Shown here one piece after another: positions 33,107 to 41,555 of a stretch of 64,000 nt of DNA. Under the pieces are notes generated by a model, which saw only the letters and a list, made by a program, of their open reading frames with translations, made no database searches and was not told the origin of the DNA. Positions within the stretch are counted from its first letter, which is position 1; the number at the start of each line of letters is the position of its first letter. The stretch lies in the NCBI GenBank assembly GCA_903852755.1, contig CAINRS010000162.1, forward strand, positions 22,430-86,429, written 5' to 3'. The position numbers were made by a program, and so were the translations under genes. The stretch comes from an uncultured Actinomycetes bacterium (GTDB lineage: Bacteria; Actinomycetota; Acidimicrobiia; Acidimicrobiales; Microtrichaceae).

Positions 33107-34605
33107 GGCGGCAGATCGCGCTGCTCGGCGCCGCCATCCTGATCTGCTACGTCGCGCTCTTCGTGAAGTTCAACCAGATCCAGGTGTTCCAGGCGGATGC
33201 GCTCAACGAGCGCACCGACAACACCCGGCAGCTGCAACGGGACTTCAACGAGCCCCGCGGGTCGATCATCACCGCCGACGGGGCACTCGCCGCGTTCTCC
33301 GAGGAGCGACGGGCCACGCTCCGCTACCAGCGCGTCTACCCCGAGGGCGACCTGCTCGCCGCCGTCACGGGCTACTACTCCTTCGGGCTCGGGTCCTCCG
33401 GTGTCGAGCGGAGCTACAACGACGAGCTCGCCGGCCGGACCACCGCGCTCAAGCTGCGGGAGCTGACCGGCTTCTTCACCGACACCTCGAGTGAGGGCGA
33501 CGTGGTGCTCACCGTCCGACGGGACCTGCAGGCGGTCGCTCGCGACGCGCTCGGTGAGCGGCAGGGTGCGGTCGTCGCGCTGGACCCGCGTGACGGCTCG
33601 GTGCTCGCCCTCTGGTCGTGGCCGTCGTTCGATCCCAACCAGCTGTCGAGCAACGACACCGCACAGGCGACGGCGGTCAAGGAGTTCCTCGACGCCGTGC
33701 CGCAGAAGCCCCTCCTGATCCGCGCCTACCAGGAGAACTACTTCCCCGGTTCGACGTTCAAGGTCGTGACGGCGGCCGCCGGTCTGGAGAGCCGGACGGT
33801 GACGCCGGCCGCACCCGACTACCCGGTCGTCACCGAGTACACGCCGCCGCTCACCCGCCAGGGGATCTCCAACTTCGGCGGTGCGCCCTGCGGGGGGACG
33901 CTGTTCGTGATCCTGGCCCGGTCGTGCAACAGCTCGTTCGCGCAGATGGCGGTCGAGCAGACCGGTCCGGAGCCGATGGTGGCCGCCGCCGAGCGCGTCG
34001 GCTTCAACGACGCCCCGCCGATCGACCTGCCCGATCCGGCCCGGTCGGTGTACCCGACCGACTTCGGTGACGTCGTCGAGCGACCCCCGGGCCGGGCGCC
34101 CGTCACCTCGGATGCGCCGAAGCTCGCACAGACCGCCATCGGCCAGAACGACGTGCGGGCCACCCCGCTGCAGATGGCGCTCGTCGCGGCGGGAGTGGCC
34201 GCCGGAGGTGAGGTCCGGGCCCCCCACGTGATGGGCGAGATCAGGGCGCGTGACGGCTCCGTGGTCGAGCGGTACGAGCCCGAGGTCTGGCGGCGGGCGT
34301 TCAGCCCGGCCGACGCGGCGACGCTCCGCCAGGCGATGGTCGGCGTCGTCGCCGACGGCACCGCCCGGAACATGGCGATCCCGGGGTTCGAGGTCGGTGC
34401 CAAGACCGGCACCGCCCAGCTGGGCACGACACCACCCCGGTCGCACGGCTGGATGATCGCCTTCGGTGGCCGGCCGGGGCAGGAGCCCACGGTGGCGGTG
34501 GCGGTCATCGTCGAGAACCTCTCGGGTGCGACCGCCGAGACCGGCGGCTCGACCGCCGGTCCCGTGGCACGCGAGGTCCTCGCTGCTGCGCTGGGGGCGG
34601 GGTGA
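33103..34605 (+). CDS. pbpA: Penicillin-binding transpeptidase (class B PBP)
   Basis: A 500-aa bitopic membrane protein. One N-terminal helix (about 5-22) is followed by the dimerisation region (RQLQRDFNEPRGSIITADG) and the transpeptidase domain with SxxK (STFK, about 217), SxN (SCN, about 273) and KTG (about 435). It cross-links peptidoglycan with its SEDS partner. The GTG at 33103 is the start; the open frame upstream runs through rodA in another frame and is spurious. Confidence 0.94.
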   Translation: MRRQIALLGAAILICYVALFVKFNQIQVFQADALNERTDNTRQLQRDFNEPRGSIITADGALAAFSEERRATLRYQRVYPEGDLLAAVTGYYSFGLGSSGVERSYNDELAGRTTALKLRELTGFFTDTSSEGDVVLTVRRDLQAVARDALGERQGAVVALDPRDGSVLALWSWPSFDPNQLSSNDTAQATAVKEFLDAVPQKPLLIRAYQENYFPGSTFKVVTAAAGLESRTVTPAAPDYPVVTEYTPPLTRQGISNFGGAPCGGTLFVILARSCNSSFAQMAVEQTGPEPMVAAAERVGFNDAPPIDLPDPARSVYPTDFGDVVERPPGRAPVTSDAPKLAQTAIGQNDVRATPLQMALVAAGVAAGGEVRAPHVMGEIRARDGSVVERYEPEVWRRAFSPADAATLRQAMVGVVADGTARNMAIPGFEVGAKTGTAQLGTTPPRSHGWMIAFGGRPGQEPTVAVAVIVENLSGATAETGGSTAGPVAREVLAAALGAG

Positions 34606-34695
34606 CGGCGGCGGTCGTCCCCGGTGCCGGATCCCAGCGGCCGGCTCCGCCGGTGCCGCAGGCCGACGGATCCCTCCCTCTACGCTGGAGTCGTT

Positions 34696-36630
34696 ATGGC
34701 TGACGACGACCTCCGAGTGCTCGGTGATCGCTACGAGATCCACCGACTCATCGCCCGCGGCGGTATGGCGCAGGTGTACCTGGCCCGAGACCGCCAGCTC
34801 GACCGACCCGTCGCCGTCAAGGAGCTCGTGCCGGAGTTCGCGGCCGACCCCGCCTTCGTCGAGCGGTTCCGCCGCGAGGCGCAGTCCGCCGCCCGGCTGA
34901 CGCACCCCAACATCGTCTCGGTCTACGACTGGGGGACCCAGGACGGGACCTACTTCATCGTCATGGAGTACGTCGACGGACCGTCGCTGTCGCAACTGAT
35001 CCGCCGTGACGGTGCGCTGCACCCCCGCCGGGCTGCGGAGATCGCCTCCGAGGTCGCCGCCGCCCTGGGGTTCGCCCACTCTCAGGACGTCGTCCACCGG
35101 GACGTCAAGCCGGGCAACGTGCTGCTCACCTCGAGCGGCCAGGCGAAGGTGGCCGACTTCGGGATCGCCCGGGCCATGTCGTCCGCGGACGGTGAGCTCA
35201 CCCAGACCGGATCGGTCATGGGAACCGCCACCTACTTCTCGCCCGAGCAGGCCCAGGGGCTCCCGGTCGACGCCCGCGCGGATCTGTACTCGCTCGGCGT
35301 GGTGCTCTACGAGATGGTCACCGGCCGACCGCCGTTCAGTGGGGACACGCCGCTCGCGATCGCCTACAAGCACGTCCAGGACGAGCCGCCCCGCCCGTCG
35401 ACCGTCTCACCCGGGGTGCCCATCGCCCTCGAGGCCGTCATCGTCAAGCTGCTGTCCAAGCAGCCCGCCGACCGGTACGCCGACGCCAACGCACTCCGGG
35501 CCGACCTCGACCGCTACCTGGCAGGGCAGACCACACTCGCCGAGGAGCAGCTGGCCGCGGTCGGGGCAGCGGCTGTGGCCGCCTCGGCCGCTGCGCCAGC
35601 CGGCGCGACGACGGTGCAGCCGGTCGTCGAGCCCGTCGCCGGCGACGACTTCGGCGACGAGGAACCGAAGTCGCGCACCGGGCTGTTCATCGGTGTCCTC
35701 GTCGTGCTGCTCGCCCTGCTCGCCGGACTCCTGTTCTGGTTCGCCCGCGGCCTCGACGCCGCCGACGTCGAGGTCCCCGCCACGATCGGGCTCACCCGCG
35801 TCGAGGCCGAGACGCTGCTCCGGAACGAGGGGTTCACCGTCGAGGTCACCGAGCAGGCCAACCCGAGCATCGAGGCCGGCCGGGTGATCTCGCAGGACCC
35901 GGCGCCCCGGACGAAGGCACCCGACGGTTCCAAGGTGACGATCGTCGTCTCGCAGGGTCCGGCACAGGTGCCGGTGCCCGAGGTCGTCGGCCGCACGCAG
36001 GCCGAGGGCGAGTTCATCCTGGCGCTCGCAGGTCTGCGGGCGAAGGTCATCTCGATCGAGGATCCGAACACCGAGCCCGGCAGGATCATCTCGTCCAACC
36101 CGGCGGCGGGCGTGCCGGTCTCCAAGGACTCCGAGGTCGAACTGCGGGTCTCCAAGGGTCCGGGCGAGGAACTGGTGCCCAACGTCGCCGGCCAGTCCCT
36201 CTCGGCGGCCCAGGCCACGCTGCAGGCGGCCGGCTTCAGGATCGGTGGCCCCGACGAGGAACCGAGTGACGAGGTCGCCAAGGGCAAGGTCATCCGGACC
36301 GACCCCCCGGTCGGCTCCTCGATCGAGAAGGGCTCGACCGTGACGGTGATCGTCTCCTCCGGTGTGGCCCAGGTGCAGGTGCCCGGCGTGGTCGGCGACT
36401 CCCAGTCCCAGGCCGAGCGGGCGCTCACCGATGCGGGATTCACCGTCGAGGTCGTTAACCAGGAACTGTCTCCCGGTGACTCGAACGTGGGGAAGGTCAT
36501 GTCGCAGGAGCCTGCGAGCGGCGCCCGGGCCGACAAGGGGTCGAGGGTCCGGATCACCGTGGGTGTGGCCGAGGCCACCACGACCACGACCACCACCGAG
36601 CCGCCGACCAGTTCGACGTCGTCTCCCTGA
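34696..36630 (+). CDS. pknB: Ser/Thr protein kinase PknB with four PASTA domains
   Basis: A 644-aa receptor kinase. Kinase domain (about 13-275): Gly loop ARGGMAQVYLA, Lys42 in VAVKEL, catalytic loop VVHRDVKPGNVL, VADFGIARA, and an activation loop with TGSVMGTATYFSPEQ. A membrane helix (about 328-348) separates it from four extracytoplasmic PASTA repeats (about 354-630) and a Thr/Ser-rich tail. PASTA repeats bind muropeptides or lipid II and promote activation. ATG at 34696 with GGAG 5 nt upstream. The gap before it is 90 bp, the largest in the operon, so an extra promoter is possible; TACGCT lies 9 nt before the ATG. No separate PknA gene is found beside it. Confidence 0.95.
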   Translation: MADDDLRVLGDRYEIHRLIARGGMAQVYLARDRQLDRPVAVKELVPEFAADPAFVERFRREAQSAARLTHPNIVSVYDWGTQDGTYFIVMEYVDGPSLSQLIRRDGALHPRRAAEIASEVAAALGFAHSQDVVHRDVKPGNVLLTSSGQAKVADFGIARAMSSADGELTQTGSVMGTATYFSPEQAQGLPVDARADLYSLGVVLYEMVTGRPPFSGDTPLAIAYKHVQDEPPRPSTVSPGVPIALEAVIVKLLSKQPADRYADANALRADLDRYLAGQTTLAEEQLAAVGAAAVAASAAAPAGATTVQPVVEPVAGDDFGDEEPKSRTGLFIGVLVVLLALLAGLLFWFARGLDAADVEVPATIGLTRVEAETLLRNEGFTVEVTEQANPSIEAGRVISQDPAPRTKAPDGSKVTIVVSQGPAQVPVPEVVGRTQAEGEFILALAGLRAKVISIEDPNTEPGRIISSNPAAGVPVSKDSEVELRVSKGPGEELVPNVAGQSLSAAQATLQAAGFRIGGPDEEPSDEVAKGKVIRTDPPVGSSIEKGSTVTVIVSSGVAQVQVPGVVGDSQSQAERALTDAGFTVEVVNQELSPGDSNVGKVMSQEPASGARADKGSRVRITVGVAEATTTTTTTEPPTSSTSSP

Positions 36631-36640
36631 GGGGGACGGA

Positions 36641-37615
36641 GTGCGCCGGATCAAGGGTGCTGCGCCGGTCGCCGCGGCGTTGGCGTGCGCTGCTGCTCTG
36701 GTGCTCCTCCTCGGGTTCGCCCCCACGCTCAACCCGGTCGACCTGGTGCTCGGCCGGGGCAGGTCGGTCGTCGTCGGTGACCTGACCGGTCAGCCCCTCC
36801 CCGGGGTCCGGGCCGAGCTCGAGGCGTCCGGTGTGACGGTCCGGACGGCCTCGGCGTTCAGCCTGAGCGTCCCGAGGGGCGCAGTGCTGGCCCAGGACCC
36901 GCTACCCGGTGCACAGGTGGACCCGGGTGGGACCGTGACCCTCACGGTGAGCCGGGGAGCGGTGCGGGTCGTGCTCGAGGACCTGGTGGGTGACCAGGTC
37001 CTCGAGGCCCGTCGTGGCCTCGACGAGGCCGGGGTGGTCGTCGAGATCGAGGAACGTCCCGACGACGTGGCTCCGGCCGGGGTCGTGCTCGCGCAGGACC
37101 CGGGACCGGGCCTCGAGGTGCGCGGCGACGGGATCGTCCGACTGGTCGTGTCGGCCGGACCCCCGCCCCGCCCCGTCCCCGACGTCGCCGGGCGTTCCGT
37201 CCCCGTCGCGTCGTTCACGCTCGGGGCCTTCGGGCTCGAGGTCACCGACGTCGAGGGCACCCTCGCGACCGACCTGCCGCCCGGCGCCGTGGTCCGGACC
37301 GATCCGCCGGCGGGCACGACGGTGGCCAGGGGTGCTGCGGTCCGCGTGGTGGTCTCGGGCGACGCCCCGCCGACGGCCGTGCCCGCAGTGCTCGGACAGG
37401 CCGCCGACGAGGCGGCCGAACGCATCCGGTCGGCCGGATTCCAGGCCAACGTCGTCACGGCCACACCGGACGAGGTCGCCCTGGTGGGACTCGCTGCGGC
37501 GCGGGACGGTCGTCCGGTGCCGGAGGTCCGGCCGGGTCAGGTCCTGTTCCAGACGCCGGAGGGGGGCGTCGAGCGCCGGCCCGCCTCCGTCGTGACCCTG
37601 GTGGCGGCACCGTGA
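36641..37615 (+). CDS. Kinase-less membrane protein with four PASTA-like repeats (first)
   Basis: A 324-aa protein with a short cytoplasmic N-terminus, one membrane helix (about 6-25) and then four PASTA-like repeats. Each has the pattern of a Leu/Val-Gly turn, a helix such as VRAELEASGV, a loop ending in QDPLPGA, and a final strand such as VTLTVSRGA. The repeats begin near 40, 110, 180 and 248. No kinase, transpeptidase or other catalytic domain is present. It starts GTG 10 nt after pknB and overlaps the next gene by 4 nt (GTGA). It could modulate PknB by binding the same muropeptide ligand. The last repeat is atypical (insert near 285-310). Confidence 0.82.
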   Translation: MRRIKGAAPVAAALACAAALVLLLGFAPTLNPVDLVLGRGRSVVVGDLTGQPLPGVRAELEASGVTVRTASAFSLSVPRGAVLAQDPLPGAQVDPGGTVTLTVSRGAVRVVLEDLVGDQVLEARRGLDEAGVVVEIEERPDDVAPAGVVLAQDPGPGLEVRGDGIVRLVVSAGPPPRPVPDVAGRSVPVASFTLGAFGLEVTDVEGTLATDLPPGAVVRTDPPAGTTVARGAAVRVVVSGDAPPTAVPAVLGQAADEAAERIRSAGFQANVVTATPDEVALVGLAAARDGRPVPEVRPGQVLFQTPEGGVERRPASVVTLVAAP

Positions 37616-38652
37616 CCGCCGTGGGGGTCCGTCCGCCGCCTCCGCCTCCGGTGCGGCCGACCGGTCCCGAACGGTCCCGGCCCAGGGTGACCGAGGTCGG
37701 ACCCCCCGAGCAGGTGGACCTGGAGCCCCACCCGTGGGCCACCGTCCTCGTCGGGCTGACCGTCGTGGTCCTGATCGGCCTCACGTTGCTCGGTGTCCGC
37801 ACTGTCCTGTCGAACAACGCTCCACCGACGCGCGCCGAGCGCGTGGTCCTGCCGTCCCTCACGGGACTGTCGGTCGGCGACGTGCAGCGACGACTCGACG
37901 GCCTCGGGGTCGAGGCGGCGATCGAGTTCACGCCGAACTCGATCGTGCCGGTCGGCGTCGTGTTCTCCCAGGTGCCCCGGGCTGGTGCCAAGGTGGAACT
38001 CGGGTCCGAGGTGGTCGTCGTGGCGAGTGACGGTCCGGCGGGGCAGGTCGTCCCCGAGGTGGTCGGTGTGCAGGAGCCCGCCGCAGCGGCGATCCTCGGC
38101 CGGCTGGGTCTGCGGGTGGAACGCCAGCAGCTGCCCGACGACACCGTCCGACCGGGTGAGGTGCTCGCCACCGTCCCCGCTGCCGGGTCGCCGATCCCCT
38201 CGGACGGGTCGGTCGTGCTGCGGGTGTCATCGGGCCCGGCACCGCGGACCGTCCCGGACGTGGTGGGCCAGCCGGCCGGGCCGGGCATGTCGGCGATCGG
38301 CCGGGCGGGACTCGGCCTCGGGGACGTCACCGAGCAGGTGCGCGACGGTGTCGAGCCCGGGGTGCTGCTCCGGGTCGAGCCGGGAGCGGGCGCGGCGCTG
38401 CCTCCGGGGACCCCGGTCGACGTCGTCGTGAGCGGTCGCCGGGACTCGGCGAGCGTGCCCTCGCTGGTCGGACTCACGCGTCGCGCCGCCGAGGAGGTCG
38501 CCGGGGACGCCGTCACGCTGCGGATCCGCACCCGGGAGCTCCCCGCAGGTGATGTGCTGGTGGGTCGTGTGGTCGACCAGAGCCTGCCGGTCGGCACGCC
38601 GATCGAGGCCGGGACGCCGCTCGAGCTGCTGGTCGGTGTCGCAGCGTCGTGA
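37612..38652 (+). CDS. Kinase-less membrane protein with four PASTA-like repeats (second)
   Basis: A 346-aa protein. The cytoplasmic N-terminus (1-40) is Pro/Arg-rich, a membrane helix covers 42-63, and four PASTA repeats follow: VVLPSLTGLSVGDVQRRL; VVPEVVGVQEPAAAAIL; TVPDVVGQPAGPG; SVPSLVGLTRRAAEEV. Each ends with the usual DGSVVLRVSSGP-type strand. No catalytic domain is seen. Together with PknB and the previous gene this makes 12 PASTA repeats in three consecutive genes. The start is coupled to the preceding gene. A likely partner or decoy of PknB signalling; role unproven. Confidence 0.82.
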   Translation: MTAVGVRPPPPPPVRPTGPERSRPRVTEVGPPEQVDLEPHPWATVLVGLTVVVLIGLTLLGVRTVLSNNAPPTRAERVVLPSLTGLSVGDVQRRLDGLGVEAAIEFTPNSIVPVGVVFSQVPRAGAKVELGSEVVVVASDGPAGQVVPEVVGVQEPAAAAILGRLGLRVERQQLPDDTVRPGEVLATVPAAGSPIPSDGSVVLRVSSGPAPRTVPDVVGQPAGPGMSAIGRAGLGLGDVTEQVRDGVEPGVLLRVEPGAGAALPPGTPVDVVVSGRRDSASVPSLVGLTRRAAEEVAGDAVTLRIRTRELPAGDVLVGRVVDQSLPVGTPIEAGTPLELLVGVAAS

Positions 38653-38683
38653 CGGGGACGGCGTGACGGGGGCGCCGTGACGA

Positions 38684-38700
38684 GACCCCCCGACGGGGTC
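38684..38700. terminator. Terminator between convergent operon end and trpG
   Basis: GACCCC and GGGGTC form a 6-bp stem with a 5-nt loop in the 58-bp gap between the last PASTA gene and trpG. It could act in both directions. Confidence 0.5.
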
Positions 38701-38710
38701 GAGCGGACGC

Positions 38711-39292
38711 TCAACCGGTGCAGGCGGTGAGGAAGTTCCGTACCAGGTCGTGACCAGCGTCGGTGAGGACCGACTCCGGGTGGAACTGCACACCCTCGAC
38801 GGGGAGGGACCGGTGGCGCAGCCCCATGACCAGGCCGTCATCGGTCCAGGCGCTGATCTCGAGGCACGCCGGCACCGAGGAGCGCTCGACGACCAGCGAG
38901 TGGTAGCGGGTGGCCTCGAGCGGGTTCGGGAGTCCGGCGAAGAGACCGAGACCGTCGTGGTGGACCGCGGAGGTCTTCCCGTGGACCACCTGGGGCGCCC
39001 GGACCACCGAGCCGCCGTAGACCTCACCGATGCACTGGTGGCCCAGGCAGACACCGAACACCGGTACCCGTTCACCCCAGGTGCTGATGAGCTCGTTCGA
39101 CCGGCCGGCGTCGGCGGGGGCGCCGGGTCCGGGGCTGATCAGGATGCCGTCGGGCCGCATGCGGTCGACGTCGGCCAGGGTGATCGCGTCGTCGCGGTGG
39201 ACGATCGGTTCGGCGCCGAGCTCACCGAGGTACTGGACCAGGTTGTAGACGAACGAGTCGTAGTTGTCGACGACGAGCACCCGGGCGGCCAC
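38711..39292 (-). CDS. trpG: Anthranilate/aminodeoxychorismate synthase glutaminase subunit
   Basis: A class I glutamine amidotransferase of 193 aa that supplies ammonia to chorismate-using enzymes (tryptophan or folate pathway). It has VVDNYDSFVYNLVQYLGELG, SPGPGAP, the nucleophile Cys in VFGVCLGHQCIGEV, RYHSLVVE and VQFHPESVLT with the catalytic His/Glu. No trpE/pabB partner is adjacent, as is usual at this conserved actinobacterial site next to pknB and crgA. The name trpG follows that convention; a pabA function is equally possible. Confidence 0.92.
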   Translation of the reverse strand: MAARVLVVDNYDSFVYNLVQYLGELGAEPIVHRDDAITLADVDRMRPDGILISPGPGAPADAGRSNELISTWGERVPVFGVCLGHQCIGEVYGGSVVRAPQVVHGKTSAVHHDGLGLFAGLPNPLEATRYHSLVVERSSVPACLEISAWTDDGLVMGLRHRSLPVEGVQFHPESVLTDAGHDLVRNFLTACTG

Positions 39293-39345
39293 GATGGGCA
39301 GGCTAGGTGAGGTGGCCCGCCCCGGGACAGGTGGGATCTGTCGCC

Positions 39346-39356
39346 GGGGGGGGGGG
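39346..39356. repeat. Homopolymer run of 11 G
   Basis: A run of 11 consecutive G on the + strand, in the 109-bp divergent region between trpG and crgA and 33 bp upstream of the crgA -10 box. It is the longest mononucleotide run I noticed here. Polymerase slippage or sequencing uncertainty are both possible. Confidence 0.6.
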
Positions 39357-39389
39357 TGGCGCGTCGCGGACGCCGGTCGGTGTGCTGGC

Positions 39390-39395
39390 TACCAT
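39390..39395 (+). promoter_or_regulatory. -10 box of a likely leaderless crgA promoter
   Basis: TACCAT followed by 6 nt and the ATG of crgA at 39402. No Shine-Dalgarno is seen, consistent with a leaderless message. Confidence 0.45.
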
Positions 39396-39401
39396 GCGGC
39401 C

Positions 39402-39752
39402 ATGGCGAAACCGGCGAAGCGGCGGATCGACCCCGAAGGGCAGGCCGCGACCGATGCAGGTCGGACCTCGAGCGGGGCGGACGCGTCGGGCCGTCAGCCG
39501 GTGACGAGTCGGCGGGTCACGCCCGCCAAGGGAGCCGCAGCCGGTCCGTCACGATCCGCTCGGGCGCACCGGCCGAGTCCGACCTGGGTTCCGGTCCTGA
39601 TGTTCGCCCTGTGGGGCCTCGGGCTCCTGGTGATCATCTTGAACTACATGCAGATCCTTCCGGGCGCCACCGACGGCGGGAACGGCTGGTACCTGGTCGG
39701 CGGTCTGGGGTCGATCCTGGCCGGGATCATCGTCGCCACCCAGTACCGCTGA
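39402..39752 (+). CDS. crgA: Cell division protein CrgA
   Basis: A 116-aa membrane protein. A basic, low-complexity cytoplasmic N-terminus (1-58) is followed by two membrane helices: WVPVLMFALWGLGLLVIILNY and, after the loop ILPGATDGGNGW, YLVGGLGSILAGIIVATQYR. These match the CrgA family of actinobacterial septum-assembly coordinators, which bind FtsZ, FtsQ and PBPs. The N-terminus is longer than in Streptomyces. Gene order trpG-crgA next to the pknB operon is the conserved actinobacterial arrangement. Confidence 0.9.
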   Translation: MAKPAKRRIDPEGQAATDAGRTSSGADASGRQPVTSRRVTPAKGAAAGPSRSARAHRPSPTWVPVLMFALWGLGLLVIILNYMQILPGATDGGNGWYLVGGLGSILAGIIVATQYR

Positions 39753-39917
39753 GCGACCCGGCGCTCCGGATCTGCGGGTCCGACCGCCGGGTCGGACGAC
39801 ACGGTCACCCCGGACGTCAGCAGGTGACGCACAGGTGACGGGCCGTCCGACCACCGACGGTGGTTCCACAACCCTGTCCGTCCCGATCCCGTGCGCGGTG
39901 AGGGATCGCAGGCGATC

Positions 39918-39958
39918 TGTGGATATCTGTGGACAACCCCGCACCTGCTTGTGGATGA
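39918..39958. other. DnaA-box cluster
   Basis: Three DnaA-type 9-mers on the same strand: TGTGGATAT (39918-39926), TGTGGACAA (39928-39936, an exact match to the actinobacterial box TTGTCCACA on the other strand) and TGTGGATGA (39950-39958). Starts are spaced 10 and 22 bp, about one and two helical turns. A partial site on the opposite strand (TTCCACA) lies near 39864. All fall in the 261-bp gap between convergent crgA and the zinc-ribbon protein gene. Confidence 0.55.
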
Positions 39959-40013
39959 CGAACCGGTGACCGGGACGTGAACGCGACGCCGGCGGATCCG
40001 GCCGCCCGACGGG

Positions 40014-40334
40014 TCAGTCGATCGGGGCGACGAGCTCCATGTCCTCCATGCAGTGGCGGGGCGGCTCCGGGTCCTCCGTGTCGGCCGCGGTCATGCGGAC
40101 CTCGGCACCGCAGACCGGGCACCGGTACGTCAGCTTGACCCTGCGCAGGGTGCCCGGCTCGGGTGGCGGCGGAACCGGAGTGGCGAAGCTCCGCAGGAAG
40201 AACCAGCCCGTCCCGAGGATCACCGCTCCGAGCAGCAGTGCCAGCAGCACGCCGACGAACGGCGCACCGCTGACGGTCGACACGACCAGCGCGACGACCG
40301 CAGCGGCGCCGATGACGATCAGGAGCCGTCGCAC
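40014..40334 (-). CDS. Small membrane protein with a C-terminal zinc-ribbon
   Basis: A 106-aa protein. Two hydrophobic helices (about 4-23 and 26-48) are followed by a Pro-rich linker and a metal-binding segment with CPVCGAEVRMT (Cys72, Cys75) and PPRHCMEDMELV (His94, Cys95). This C-terminal motif recurs in small actinobacterial proteins of unknown function. The GTG start follows GAGGTGCC. It lies 12 bp downstream of the thiolase gene on the same strand, so it is probably co-transcribed. Confidence 0.75.
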   Translation of the reverse strand: MRRLLIVIGAAAVVALVVSTVSGAPFVGVLLALLLGAVILGTGWFFLRSFATPVPPPPEPGTLRRVKLTYRCPVCGAEVRMTAADTEDPEPPRHCMEDMELVAPID

Positions 40335-40346
40335 GACGGCACCTCC

Positions 40347-41555
40347 TCAGCCCAGACGTTCGATGATCGTGGCGTTGGCGAGCCCGCCGCCCTCGCACAT
40401 GGTCTGCAGGCCGTAGCGGCCGCCCGTCCGCTCCAGCTCGTTGAGCATGGTGGCGAGCAGCTTGGTCCCGGACCCGCCGAGCGGATGACCGAGCGCGATC
40501 GCCCCGCCGTTCGGGTTGACCTTGTCGAAGTCCGGCTGGTGCTCCTTGGCCCACGCCAGCACGACCGAGGCGAACGCCTCGTTGACCTCGAAGTGGTCGA
40601 TCGCATCCACGGTCAGGTTGCCGCGGTCGAGCGCCTTCGTCGTGGCGGGGATCGGACCGGTGAGCATGCGCACGGGGTCGACACCCGCGAGCGCGAACGA
40701 GTGGAAGCGGGCCCGCGGCGTGAGCCCGAGGGCGGCTGCCTTCTCGGCGGTCATGATGAGCGCCGCCGAGGCACCGTCGGTGATCTGCGAGCTGTTGCCC
40801 GCCGTCACCTTGCCGTCGGGCAGGAAGGCCGGCTTGAGCTTGCCGAGCCCCTCGACGGTGGTGTCGGGGCGGATTCCCTCATCGGCGGTCACCATGTCGT
40901 CGAGAACCTTGACCTCGCCCGACTCCTTGTCACGGATCTTCGAGCGCACCGGGACGATCTCGTTGTCGAAGCGGCCCTCGTCGCGGGCCCGCATGGCGAG
41001 CTCCTGGGACCGGGCCCCGAAGGTGTCGAGGTCCTCGCGGCTCAGGTCCCACTCGTTGGCGATGATCTCGGCCGAGATGCCCTGGCCGACCAGGCCGCGC
41101 TGGCCCTCGATCAGCTCGACCTCGGCGTAGCGGTCTGCCGCTGCGCCGAAGGGGAAGCCGAAGTTGGAGCCGATCGAGGCGCCCATCGGGACCAGGCTCA
41201 TGACCTCGACACCTGCGGCGACGACCACGTCGTACGCCCCGGCGATGACGCCCTGGGCGGCGAAGTGCACGGCCTGCTGGGACGAGCCGCACTGGCGGTC
41301 GACCGTGGTCGACGGCACGGTCTCGGGCCAACCCGCGGCCAGGACGGCGTTGCGGCCCACGTTGAGCGCCTGGGCGCCAGCCTGCATGACGCACCCCATG
41401 ATCACGTCGTCGACGAGCTCCGGGTCGAGGTTGTTCCGCTCGGCGAGCGCCGACAGGGTCTCCCCGGCCAGGTCCACCGGGTGCCAGCCCGACAGCGCAC
41501 CGTTCCGCCGCCCACCGGGCGTCCGGACCACGTCGACGATCACCGCTTCAGCCAT
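40347..41555 (-). CDS. Thiolase (acetyl-CoA C-acyltransferase)
   Basis: A 402-aa thiolase. The nucleophile Cys89 lies in VDRQCGSSQQAVHFAA; the second half has NEAFASVV, NPNGGAIALGHPLGGSG with the catalytic His, and MCEGGG with the C-terminal catalytic Cys. It carries out the last step of beta-oxidation or the reverse condensation. The ATG at 41555 follows GGGGAGTGAG. It is divergent from the acyl-CoA ligase, with 274 bp between, so the two fatty-acid genes may share regulation. Confidence 0.93.
   Translation of the reverse strand: MAEAVIVDVVRTPGGRRNGALSGWHPVDLAGETLSALAERNNLDPELVDDVIMGCVMQAGAQALNVGRNAVLAAGWPETVPSTTVDRQCGSSQQAVHFAAQGVIAGAYDVVVAAGVEVMSLVPMGASIGSNFGFPFGAAADRYAEVELIEGQRGLVGQGISAEIIANEWDLSREDLDTFGARSQELAMRARDEGRFDNEIVPVRSKIRDKESGEVKVLDDMVTADEGIRPDTTVEGLGKLKPAFLPDGKVTAGNSSQITDGASAALIMTAEKAAALGLTPRARFHSFALAGVDPVRMLTGPIPATTKALDRGNLTVDAIDHFEVNEAFASVVLAWAKEHQPDFDKVNPNGGAIALGHPLGGSGTKLLATMLNELERTGGRYGLQTMCEGGGLANATIIERLG

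Noticed and set aside
33028..35373. 781-aa minus-strand frame opposite pbpA and pknB
   Set aside because: Composition of a GC shadow; lies antisense to two genes with intact motifs.
39753..40013. Naming the DnaA-box cluster as oriC
   Set aside because: No dnaA, dnaN or AT-rich unwinding region is present; recorded only as a cluster.
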